In this document: positions 1 to 5,967 of the stretch, piece after piece | Numbering within the stretch: the first letter of the stretch is position 1 | Layout of the letters: the number at the start of each line of letters is the position of its first letter | NCBI GenBank assembly: GCA_005881355.1 | Contig: VBDM01000047.1 | Location: 1 to 7,051 of the forward strand | Source: Betaproteobacteria bacterium | GTDB lineage: Bacteria; Pseudomonadota; Gammaproteobacteria; Burkholderiales; SG8-39 | Reading direction: 5' to 3' | DNA: 7,051 bases | Notes under the pieces: model-generated | Database searches by the model: none | What the model was told of the DNA's origin: nothing | Seen by the model: the letters and a program-made list of their open reading frames with translations, nothing else | Translations under genes and position numbers: made by a program

Positions 1-112
1 TCGTGTTCTCGATGCCCGCGGCGATGCCCTGCAGGTCGATCAGCGTGCCGATGGCGTAGCGTTTCAGCCAGGCCGAGAGCTCCTCGGCGGTGACGCGCGT
101 AAAAACGGACAT
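1..112 (-). CDS. thrB: Homoserine kinase, N-terminal part (runs off the left edge)
   Basis: Only the first 37 codons are in the window. The peptide begins MSVFTRVTAEELSAWLKRYA and goes on to IDLQGIAAGIENT. The pattern MxVFT..., then an LxxxxGIxxGIENT motif, is the N-terminus of the choline-kinase-like homoserine kinase found in beta- and gammaproteobacteria. From family knowledge, the enzyme phosphorylates L-homoserine with ATP to O-phosphohomoserine in the cytoplasm, the penultimate step of threonine synthesis. It is read in the same direction as the DUF2782 gene, 46 bp upstream, and is probably transcribed with it. The start is the ATG at 112-110, which fits the family N-terminus; no strong ribosome binding site precedes it. 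Without the rest of the gene its integrity cannot be judged. Confidence 0.85.
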   Translation of the reverse strand, partial: MSVFTRVTAEELSAWLKRYAIGTLIDLQGIAAGIENT

Positions 113-158
113 GATGGCGCAGCGATCACAGACGCGCCCGCTCGCGCGGCCGCTGATG

Positions 159-491
159 TCAGAACCGGCGGATCACCCAGAGCGGAACCCGCACGCCGCG
201 ATCTAGGCTCTGGTTCCTCAAGCCCGGGCCGTCTCCCAGGTCCTCGATCAGGTAATACTCCCGGCCCGACGGCGTGGTGACGCGCACCACGCGCTGGCCG
301 TCGATGACCTTTTCGTCTATCTGCTCGCTCGCCCCAGGCTCGATGCGTACCGACGGCTCCCCCGGCTGGTCCGCAGAGGCACCCGGGGGAGGGGGTGGCG
401 GCTCCGGCAGCGGTTCGAGCTTCGGCGGCTGCTGCGCCGCGAGCGGCAGCGCGAGCGCGAAAAGCGCGGAAGCAAGAATTCGACGCAACAT
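159..491 (-). CDS. DUF2782 family small exported protein
   Basis: This 110-residue protein has a short signal peptide (MLRRILASALFALALPLAA, likely cut near residue 19). A proline-rich stretch follows (about 22-37, including six prolines in a row), then a compact core (about 45-110) with the segments GQRVVRVTTPSGREYYLIED and GVRVPLWVIRRF at the C-terminus. That core is what I recognise as DUF2782, a family of unknown function that often sits between thrB and polA in proteobacteria, as it does here. The protein is probably periplasmic. The start ATG (491-489) is preceded by an AGGA-like sequence about 11 bases upstream. It diverges from polA and reads towards thrB. No function is known and I assign none. 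Confidence 0.85.
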   Translation of the reverse strand: MLRRILASALFALALPLAAQQPPKLEPLPEPPPPPPGASADQPGEPSVRIEPGASEQIDEKVIDGQRVVRVTTPSGREYYLIEDLGDGPGLRNQSLDRGVRVPLWVIRRF

Positions 492-514
492 GAGGCAAAA
501 ATCCTTTTGGCGCG

Positions 515-543
515 AGTCTATCAGAACCGTCGCTCGCTGCCGA
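515..543 (-). promoter_or_regulatory. Candidate sigma-70 promoter for the DUF2782-thrB unit
   Basis: On the minus strand a TCGGCA box (543-538, 4 of 6 to TTGACA) lies 17 bp from a TAGACT box (520-515, 4 of 6 to TATAAT), upstream of the DUF2782 start at 491. Position and spacing fit, but the boxes are weak and such matches arise by chance. Confidence 0.3.
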
Positions 544-557
544 ACACGCTGACGGCG

Positions 558-580
558 GAGCGGATGTCGTTCATCCGCTC
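558..580. repeat. Perfect 9-bp inverted repeat between DUF2782 and polA
   Basis: GAGCGGATG (558-566) and CATCCGCTC (572-580) are exact reverse complements around a 5-base loop TCGTT. It lies in the divergent intergenic region just upstream of the putative polA -10 box. There is no T-run on either side, so it does not look like an intrinsic terminator. It could be an operator or a hairpin near the start of a transcript. Confidence 0.7.
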
Positions 581-601
581 GGGCGCCTCGACGAATTCTG
601 A

Positions 602-607
602 CATAAT
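602..607 (+). promoter_or_regulatory. Candidate -10 box for polA
   Basis: CATAAT matches TATAAT at 5 of 6 positions and sits 30 bp before the ATG at 638. No good -35 box is seen at the expected distance (579-584 reads TCGGGC), so this may be a weak or activator-dependent promoter, or chance. Confidence 0.35.
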
Positions 608-637
608 GCGGAACAACCTCCAGACCTCGCCTGACGC

Positions 638-3394
638 ATGCGCCTCCTGCGAGGCGGTGCCAAAAGGCTTCGGAATCTAAGTTCCTTGGAAAAAACGCTG
701 CTGCTGGTTGACGGGTCGTCGTATCTGTATCGCGCCTTTCATGCGTTGCCCGACCTGCGCAACGCCGCGGGGGAGCCGACCGGCGCGATCTACGGCGTGC
801 TCAACATGCTGCGACGCCTCCTCGCCGACTACAGGGCGGACCACGTCGCCTGCGTGTTCGACGCCAAAGGCAAGACCTTCCGCGACGAGCTGTACGCGGA
901 CTACAAGGCGAACCGCCCGCCGATGCCCGACGATCTCGGCAACCAGATCGAGCCGCTTTTCGAGGCCATCCGCGCGCTCGGCTGGCCGCTCGTGCAGATC
1001 GAAGGCGTGGAGGCGGACGACGTCATCGGCACGCTCGCGCGCGAAGCGGACAGGCGCGGATTGAACTGTGTCATCTCCACCGGCGACAAGGACCTCACGC
1101 AGCTCGTTACCGACCGCGTGACCCTCGTCAACACCATGTCGAACGAGCGCCTCGATCCCGAGGGCGTGAAGGCGAAGTTCGGCGTTCCGCCCGAGCGCAT
1201 CCTCGACTACCTCACCCTCGTCGGCGACGCCGTGGACAACGTGCCCGGCGTCGAGAAGGTCGGCCCGAAGACCGCGGCGAAGTGGCTCGCCGAGTACGGC
1301 TCGCTCGAAGAGGTGATGCGGCATGCCCCGGAGATCGGCGGCGCAGTGGGCGAGAACCTGCGCAAGGCGCTCGACTGGCTGCCGAAAGCCCGGTGCTTGC
1401 TCGCGGTGAAATGCGACGTGGAGCTGCCGTTCGAGATGGAGGAGCTGAAACTCGCCCCGCGGGACGAGAAGCGTCTCTCGGAATTGTTCTCCCGCTTCGG
1501 ATTCAAAAGCTGGCTCAAGGACGCGCCGAGCGCCGTGGACGCGCCTCCAGCCCCGGCGCAACGCACCTTGCCTTCCAGTACGGCGCCCGAGCGCCGTTAT
1601 GAGACCCTTTTTACCGAAGCGGATCTGAGGCGCTGGCTGAAGGAGCTCGAAGCGGCCGAGCTCGCGTCCGTCGACACCGAGACGACTAGCTTGGAGCCGA
1701 TGCAGGCGCAGCTCGTGGGCATGTCGTTTGCCGTGGTCGCGGGCCACGCGGCCTATCTTCCGCTTGCGCACAACTACGCCGGGGCGCCGCAGCAGCTGGG
1801 GGTCGAGCCGGCGCTCGCGATCCTCAAGCCCTGGCTCGAGAGCGCGAAGCACAAAAAGCTCGGCCAGAACGTCAAGTACGACGAGCACGTGCTCGCCAAT
1901 CACGGCATCGCGCTGCGGGGCGTCGCCCACGACAGCTTGCTGGAATCCTACGTGCTGGAGAGCCACGCGCGCCACGACATGGACAGCCTCGCCTTCCGCC
2001 ACCTCGGCGTGAAGACCCTCACGTACGACGAGATGACCGGCACCGGCGTCCAGCGCATTCCCTTCGAGCAGGTCGATGTCGCGCGCGCGGCGGCGTATGC
2101 CGCCGAGGACGCAGACATGACATTGCAGATCCACCATGCGCTTCTTCCGAGGATCGAGGCCGACGAAAAGCTCGCCTATGTCTACGGTTCGATCGAGATG
2201 CCGGTGCGCGAAGTCCTTTTCAGGATGGAGCGCGACGGCGTGCTGATCGATGCGGCGCAGCTCGAGGCGATGAGCCGCGAGCTGGGTCAGAAGATGCTCG
2301 AGCTGGAAGCAAAAGCCCACAAGGAGGCGGGGCAACCCTTCAATCTCGGCTCGCCCAAGCAGATCGCGGAGATTTTCTTCGAGAAAAAGGGAATGCCCGT
2401 CGTCAAGAAGACGCCCTCGGGCGCGCCCTCGACCGACGAGGACGTGCTGGAGAAACTGGCTCTCGATCACCCGCTCGCCAAGATCCTGCTCGAGCACCGG
2501 GAAATCTCGAAGCTCAAATCCACCTACACGGACAAATTGCCGAAGATGGTGAACCCGCGCACCGGGCGCGTGCACACCAACTACGGCCAAGCGACCGCGG
2601 TCACCGGGCGCCTTGCCTCGAACGACCCCAATCTGCAGAACATCCCGGTGAGGACCATCGAGGGGCGGCGCATCCGCGAAGCCTTCGTCGCGCCGAAAGG
2701 GCACGCAATCGTGAGCGCCGACTATTCGCAGGTGGAGCTGCGCATCATGGCGCATATCTCGGGGGACGAGAATCTCCTGCGCGCGTTCGCGGCGGGCGAG
2801 GACATCCACCGCGCCACCGCCGCGGAGGTCTTCGGCCGGTCCCTCAAGGAGGTCACACCGGAGGAGCGCCGCTACGCCAAGGTGATCAACTTCGGCCTGA
2901 TCTACGGGATGTCGGCGTTCGGCCTCGCGCAGCAGCTGGGGCTGGAGCGCGCCACCGCGCAGGCCTACATCGCGAGCTACTTCACCCGCTACCCGGGCGT
3001 CGCCCGGTATATGGAGGAAGTCCGCAGGACCGCGCGCGAGCGCGGCTATGTCGAGACCGTGTTCGGCAGGCGCCTGTGGCTCCCCGAGATCAAGAGCTCC
3101 AATCCCGCGCGCCGCGGCGGGGCCGAGCGCGCCGCGATCAACGCGCCCATGCAGGGCACGGCCGCGGATCTCATCAAGCTCTCCATGATCGCCGTGCGCG
3201 GCTGGCTCGACCGCGAGAAGCTCGCGACCAAATTGATCATGCAGGTGCACGACGAGCTGGTGCTCGAGGCGCCGGAAGGCGAGCTCGCGCGCGTCAGGGC
3301 CGAGCTGCCCGGGCTCATGAGCGGCGTGGCGAAGCTCAAAGTGCCGCTTGTGGTGGACGTGGGTTCGGGACAGAATTGGGAAAAGGCGCATTGA
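638..3394 (+). CDS. polA: DNA polymerase I (5' nuclease, 3'-5' exonuclease and polymerase)
   Basis: The longest frame is 918 residues, against 928 in E. coli. Three domains are intact. The 5' nuclease (about 18-300) has LVDGSSYLYRAF, an acidic cluster EGVEADD (123-128), STGDKD (147-152) and the helix-hairpin-helix stretch GDAVDNVPGVEKVGPKTA. The proofreading exonuclease (about 320-510) has D346/E348 in DTET, D415 in QNVKYD, and Y487/D491 in YAAEDAD, so it should be active, unlike in Thermus. The polymerase (about 515-918) has motif A D695 (SADYSQVE), motif B R744, K748, F752 and Y756, and motif C H871-D872-E873. It fills gaps in DNA repair and removes Okazaki primers. The start is uncertain: no ribosome binding site precedes the ATG at 638, and the first 16 residues are not family-like. 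A TTG at 686 would give MEKTLLLVDGSSYLYRAF (902 residues), which resembles usual N-termini better. The SGNH-like gene follows after 69 bp with no terminator seen. Confidence 0.98.
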   Translation: MRLLRGGAKRLRNLSSLEKTLLLVDGSSYLYRAFHALPDLRNAAGEPTGAIYGVLNMLRRLLADYRADHVACVFDAKGKTFRDELYADYKANRPPMPDDLGNQIEPLFEAIRALGWPLVQIEGVEADDVIGTLAREADRRGLNCVISTGDKDLTQLVTDRVTLVNTMSNERLDPEGVKAKFGVPPERILDYLTLVGDAVDNVPGVEKVGPKTAAKWLAEYGSLEEVMRHAPEIGGAVGENLRKALDWLPKARCLLAVKCDVELPFEMEELKLAPRDEKRLSELFSRFGFKSWLKDAPSAVDAPPAPAQRTLPSSTAPERRYETLFTEADLRRWLKELEAAELASVDTETTSLEPMQAQLVGMSFAVVAGHAAYLPLAHNYAGAPQQLGVEPALAILKPWLESAKHKKLGQNVKYDEHVLANHGIALRGVAHDSLLESYVLESHARHDMDSLAFRHLGVKTLTYDEMTGTGVQRIPFEQVDVARAAAYAAEDADMTLQIHHALLPRIEADEKLAYVYGSIEMPVREVLFRMERDGVLIDAAQLEAMSRELGQKMLELEAKAHKEAGQPFNLGSPKQIAEIFFEKKGMPVVKKTPSGAPSTDEDVLEKLALDHPLAKILLEHREISKLKSTYTDKLPKMVNPRTGRVHTNYGQATAVTGRLASNDPNLQNIPVRTIEGRRIREAFVAPKGHAIVSADYSQVELRIMAHISGDENLLRAFAAGEDIHRATAAEVFGRSLKEVTPEERRYAKVINFGLIYGMSAFGLAQQLGLERATAQAYIASYFTRYPGVARYMEEVRRTARERGYVETVFGRRLWLPEIKSSNPARRGGAERAAINAPMQGTAADLIKLSMIAVRGWLDREKLATKLIMQVHDELVLEAPEGELARVRAELPGLMSGVAKLKVPLVVDVGSGQNWEKAH

Positions 3395-3452
3395 GCGCCC
3401 AGTAAAAAACGCACCGACACGGCGCCAGCAAGAAATCCCGCCGGTCGTGACA

Positions 3453-3459
3453 GAGGGGA
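3453..3459 (+). promoter_or_regulatory. Ribosome binding site of the SGNH-like gene
   Basis: GAGGGGA ends 4 bases before the ATG at 3464. It is the strongest Shine-Dalgarno-like sequence in the window and fixes the start of the following gene. Confidence 0.7.
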
Positions 3460-3463
3460 CTAC

Positions 3464-4123
3464 ATGACACCCGATTCCCAGCAGGGGGGCGAGAGCTCGC
3501 CCGATTTGATCCGGCACCTTGTGCTGCTCGGCGACGCCTTGCAGAACATCAACCTCGGAGACGGGCCGGCCGAGAGCGCGCTCGTCCCCAGGCCGCGCAA
3601 CCCCTGGAAGCTCACCGTTCTGCAGGCTCCGCAGGTGCTACGGCAAGGGCACGTCCGGGCGATTCCGGGAGACGCGAGCCATATCGGGATCTGCATCGAC
3701 GGCGGGTGGGCTATCGAGACGAGCGGCCTGCTGCAAGGCGCCGCGCAGTCGGTCCGCGATGCGCTCGACACGCTCGCCGCGGCCGCCGACGAATTCGAGA
3801 ACATCTTTGTCCGCCTGATCACTGCCGCCACCGAGACCGGTCGGCCGACTATAGTATGCACGCTCGTTCCGGCGCGGTATCTCGAGCCCTCACAGCAGCG
3901 CGTGGCGGCGACGGCGCTCGCGATTTTCAACGACCGCGTCCTGAGGCGCGCGTTCGCGGCGCGTCTCTCGGTCGTAGAGCTGCGCCTGGTATGCGACGAG
4001 GACGGCGATTACGCGAGCGAAACGCTGCTGTCGGGCGCCGGCGTGCGCAAGGTGGCCAACGTGGCCCGCTCGGCGCTCTACGAGATCTCGCGCGAGCCTG
4101 GGCGCACGCGGGTGTATTTCTAG
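3464..4123 (+). CDS. SGNH/GDSL hydrolase-like protein lacking the catalytic serine
   Basis: The 219-residue cytoplasmic protein (no signal peptide or membrane helix) keeps the skeleton of a GDSL/SGNH hydrolase. It has a strand HLVLLGD near the N-terminus (18-24), HIGICIDGG (73-81), then GRPTIVCTLVPARY (126-139), QQRVAATALAIFND (144-157) and VVELRLVCDEDGDYAS (170-185). These segments match, from memory of the family, the order GDS, GGND, TxYxP, ALxxFND and DLR...DYA. The key residues differ. Block I reads GDA (23-25) instead of GDS, so the nucleophile is gone. Block III reads DGGWA (79-83) instead of GGNDA, so the oxyanion Asn is gone. The C-terminal GGxKIA region has become GAGVRKVANV. It may therefore be a non-catalytic relative with a binding or structural role. 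The start is set by a strong GAGGGGA site. It follows polA and may share its transcript. Confidence 0.7.
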   Translation: MTPDSQQGGESSPDLIRHLVLLGDALQNINLGDGPAESALVPRPRNPWKLTVLQAPQVLRQGHVRAIPGDASHIGICIDGGWAIETSGLLQGAAQSVRDALDTLAAAADEFENIFVRLITAATETGRPTIVCTLVPARYLEPSQQRVAATALAIFNDRVLRRAFAARLSVVELRLVCDEDGDYASETLLSGAGVRKVANVARSALYEISREPGRTRVYF

Positions 4124-4140
4124 TGGGCCGGGTTCGGCGC

Positions 4141-4156
4141 CGCTCGCGGGCGAGCG
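4141..4156. repeat. Short inverted repeat between convergent genes
   Basis: CGCTCG (4141-4146) and CGAGCG (4151-4156) form a 6-bp GC-only stem with a CGGG loop, in the 37-bp gap between the SGNH-like stop and the DUF4197 stop. Placement suggests a shared terminator, but no T-run follows on either strand, so intrinsic termination is uncertain. Confidence 0.4.
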
Positions 4157-4160
4157 CTCA

Positions 4161-4895
4161 CTAGTTCCGGAGCGCTCCGAACACCCTCCTAATGACCGCC
4201 GACGCCGCGCCGGCCGGGTCCTGGCGGATTTTCTTCTCTTCTCCCGCGATCGTGACGAACAGGCCGTCGAGCGCCCTGCGCGTGACGTAGTCCTCCAGGT
4301 TCGCGTCCTCTTCCTTCACCAAGCCGAACTTCGCCCCGCTTGCGGCGATCTCGTTGTACTTCTCGGCGGCCTTCACTTTCGCCATCGCCCTCTTCACGAT
4401 CGGCAGAAAGCGCTTCGCAAGCGGCTCGGTGGTCGTGCGCTTGAAATATTGCGTGGCGGCGTCGTCGCCGCCGGTCAGCACGCCTTTGGCGTCCTGCACG
4501 CTCATTTTCTTGACTGCGTCGACGAGGAGCGTCCTCGCCTCGGGCACTGCCGCCTCGGCCGCGCGGTTCATGCGCAGCACCAGATCATCGGCCTGCCTGT
4601 CCATGCCGATCGAGCGCATCACCGCCTCGACTCTTCTCAGGGACGGCGGCAGCGCGATCTTGACGCTGTCGTTCCTGAAAAAGCCGTCCTCGACTCCGAG
4701 GCGCGCCACCGCGGCCCGGGATCCTCTGGTGAGCGCCTCTTTCAATCCGGCTACGGCGTCCTGGTTCGAGATGTCGGAAAGGCCCGCGGCCGATGCGACG
4801 GCCGGGATCACGAGCGCGGCCACACATCCTTGCCTTGCAACGCGCAATAGCGTACTTTCAACCCACAGAATTGGCTGAAGAACCTTCAAACTCAT
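4161..4895 (-). CDS. DUF4197 family exported protein
   Basis: The longest frame gives 244 residues. I recognise DUF4197 from GLSDISNQDAVAGLKEALTR (38-57), LPPSLRRVE (82-90), IGMDRQADDLVLRMNRAAEA (96-115), LVDAVKKMSVQDAKGVL (124-140), GGDDAATQYFKRTT (142-155) and EDYVTRRALDGLF (201-213). Together these span the whole domain. The family is proteobacterial, secreted and of unknown function. The N-terminus is hydrophobic (about 24-37, CVAALVIPAVASAA) with a likely signal peptidase site after ASA near residue 36. The ATG at 4895-4893 overlaps the ATG of the divergent bL21-fusion gene, leaving no room for a leader. A TTG at 4847-4845 (residue 17) would give MRVARQGCVAALVIPAVASA, a better-proportioned signal peptide, and a 228-residue protein. 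I prefer that start but cannot prove it. The gene converges on the SGNH-like gene. Confidence 0.88.
   Translation of the reverse strand: MSLKVLQPILWVESTLLRVARQGCVAALVIPAVASAAGLSDISNQDAVAGLKEALTRGSRAAVARLGVEDGFFRNDSVKIALPPSLRRVEAVMRSIGMDRQADDLVLRMNRAAEAAVPEARTLLVDAVKKMSVQDAKGVLTGGDDAATQYFKRTTTEPLAKRFLPIVKRAMAKVKAAEKYNEIAASGAKFGLVKEEDANLEDYVTRRALDGLFVTIAGEEKKIRQDPAGAASAVIRRVFGALRN
4168..4179. repeat. 12-bp perfect palindrome in the 3' end of the DUF4197 gene
   Basis: CGGAGCGCTCCG reads the same on both strands. It encodes part of the last residues of the DUF4197 protein and lies close to the 4141-4156 hairpin. It may belong to the same termination region or be chance in GC-rich DNA. Confidence 0.4.
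4830..4858 (+). promoter_or_regulatory. Weak candidate promoter for the bL21-fusion gene
   Basis: TTGCCT (4830-4835) and TACTTT (4853-4858) are 17 bp apart and end 35 bp before the ATG at 4894. The -10 box matches only 3 of 6. The site would lie at the 5' end of the divergent DUF4197 frame. Confidence 0.22.
4876..4888 (+). promoter_or_regulatory. Small hairpin over the possible ribosome binding site of the bL21-fusion gene
   Basis: TGAAG (4876-4880) pairs with CTTCA (4884-4888) around a 3-base loop. The only purine-rich Shine-Dalgarno candidate, GAAGAA (4877-4882, 11 bases before the ATG), is inside this stem and loop. It could dampen translation. The stem is only 5 bp, so the effect may be small. 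Confidence 0.3.
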
Positions 4896-5895
4896 GGCGA
4901 TTTACGCAGTCATCAAGACCGGTGGAAAGCAATACCGGGTCGCGCCCGGCGATGTCGTCAAGGTTGAAAAGCTCGGGATCGTGTCGGGCGGCACCGTGGA
5001 GATCAGCGAGGTGTATCTGATCGCTGACGATCATGATATCACCGTCGGACATCCTACCATCGCCAACGCCCGCGTGGTCGCCGAGGTGGTCGGGGAGGGG
5101 CGCGACGAAAAAATTATTACTTTCAAAAAGAAGCGGCGCAAAGGTTATCAGAGGACGATCGGCCACCGGCAATATTTCACAACCCTGAGGATCAGTGCGA
5201 TCGCCCTGGGCGATCACGTCTACAAAGCCCAGGCAAGAGTCTCGCATCCCGATGCACCCAGGACGAAACCCGCGAGGCCGGCGCGACCCTCGCCGACCAA
5301 GCCCGATCTTCCGAAGCCGAGTGTTGCAAAATTCGTCGAGGCGCCAAAGAAGGCACCCCCGCCAAAAGAAATCGCGCCGGCCCAGACGCCCGCGGACCGC
5401 GCTTCTGTTGCCGTTCCTGCCGAGCCCGCCCGAGCGCAACCGCCGTCAACAACTTCGGAACCGGTGATGGCTGCACCGGCACCGATAACCCCCATGGAGC
5501 CGCCGGCAAGTCGTGTGGCGACGACGGAGTTCGAAACGGCTAGGCCGCCCGACGCGGAAGCCGAGCATACGGCGCCCGCGCCCCCTACGCGAGAGACAGA
5601 ACCCCCGCTCACGCACACACCGGCAATACCGCAGCCTCCAGCCGATCAAACACACACGGACAGCAAACGCCGGTACTGGCTCGTTGCTGTTGCGATTGCG
5701 GTTGCGCTACTGCTCGGCACCGGTTGGGTGCTGTTCCGCGATCTGGGCCGGCGAGCGCCGCAAGACGCCGTTCCCGCCGCGGCCCAACCGAAAGAAGCAC
5801 CGCCGCCCAAGGCGAAGAAACCGGTCCAGGAGGTCAAGATCAAGAAACCGACAGCGGGGGCGGCGCCGTCCGCGCCGGTCCAGCCTCCCGACTAA
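4894..5895 (+). CDS. Ribosomal protein bL21 fused to a proline-rich, single-pass membrane extension
   Basis: The protein has 333 residues; ordinary bL21 has about 103. Residues 1-104 are a complete bL21: AIYAVIKTGGKQYRVAPGD at the start, VGHPTIANARVVAEVV (51-66), then the basic rRNA-binding segment ITFKKKRRKGYQRTIGHRQ (75-93) with the family signature GHRQYFT. There the family normally ends, but the frame continues. It enters a low-complexity linker rich in Pro, Ala and Thr (about 120-257), then KRR (258-260), a hydrophobic helix YWLVAVAIAVALLLGTGWVL (261-280), RDLGRR, and a Pro/Lys-rich tail (about 287-333, with KEAPPPKAKKP and KIKKP). There is no N-terminal signal, so the bL21 part should be cytoplasmic and the tail periplasmic, though both flanks of the helix are basic. 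rpmA does not follow; a MORN lipoprotein gene does, 72 bp on. Function is unknown: a membrane-tethered L21 or a paralogue with a new role are both possible. Confidence 0.85.
   Translation: MAIYAVIKTGGKQYRVAPGDVVKVEKLGIVSGGTVEISEVYLIADDHDITVGHPTIANARVVAEVVGEGRDEKIITFKKKRRKGYQRTIGHRQYFTTLRISAIALGDHVYKAQARVSHPDAPRTKPARPARPSPTKPDLPKPSVAKFVEAPKKAPPPKEIAPAQTPADRASVAVPAEPARAQPPSTTSEPVMAAPAPITPMEPPASRVATTEFETARPPDAEAEHTAPAPPTRETEPPLTHTPAIPQPPADQTHTDSKRRYWLVAVAIAVALLLGTGWVLFRDLGRRAPQDAVPAAAQPKEAPPPKAKKPVQEVKIKKPTAGAAPSAPVQPPD
5199..5215. repeat. 8-bp inverted repeat at the bL21/extension junction
   Basis: GATCGCCC (5199-5206) and GGGCGATC (5208-5215) are perfect reverse complements around one central T. 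The repeat covers codons 102-107 of the fusion gene, where the conserved bL21 fold ends and the extension begins. Confidence 0.6.
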
Positions 5896-5967
5896 ACGGC
5901 GACGCCTTGGTGAAGGGCTGCCCGGCACTCGCGATGTTGGTTCCAGCAACCTGCAGACGACCAAAAC

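Noticed and set aside
64..498. A 144-codon minus-strand frame over the DUF2782 gene
   Set aside because: It is another frame of the same strand, Ala/Arg/Gly-rich, without domain signs, and conflicts with a recognised family in the correct frame.
558..580. Intrinsic terminator at the 9-bp inverted repeat
   Set aside because: No T-run follows on either strand, and it lies between divergent genes where no terminator is needed.
677..3517. A 946-codon open frame on the minus strand across all of polA
   Set aside because: It lies antisense to a clear polA with intact catalytic motifs. Long antisense frames are expected in GC-rich genes because stop codons are rare there, and its translation (rich in Arg, His, Leu, Val, Gly) shows no domain I recognise.
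5896..5967. A tRNA-like look of the gap before the MORN gene (a GTTG-loop-CAAC arm, then ACGACCA)
   Set aside because: No acceptor stem partner, no canonical T-loop and no D or anticodon arm could be fitted.
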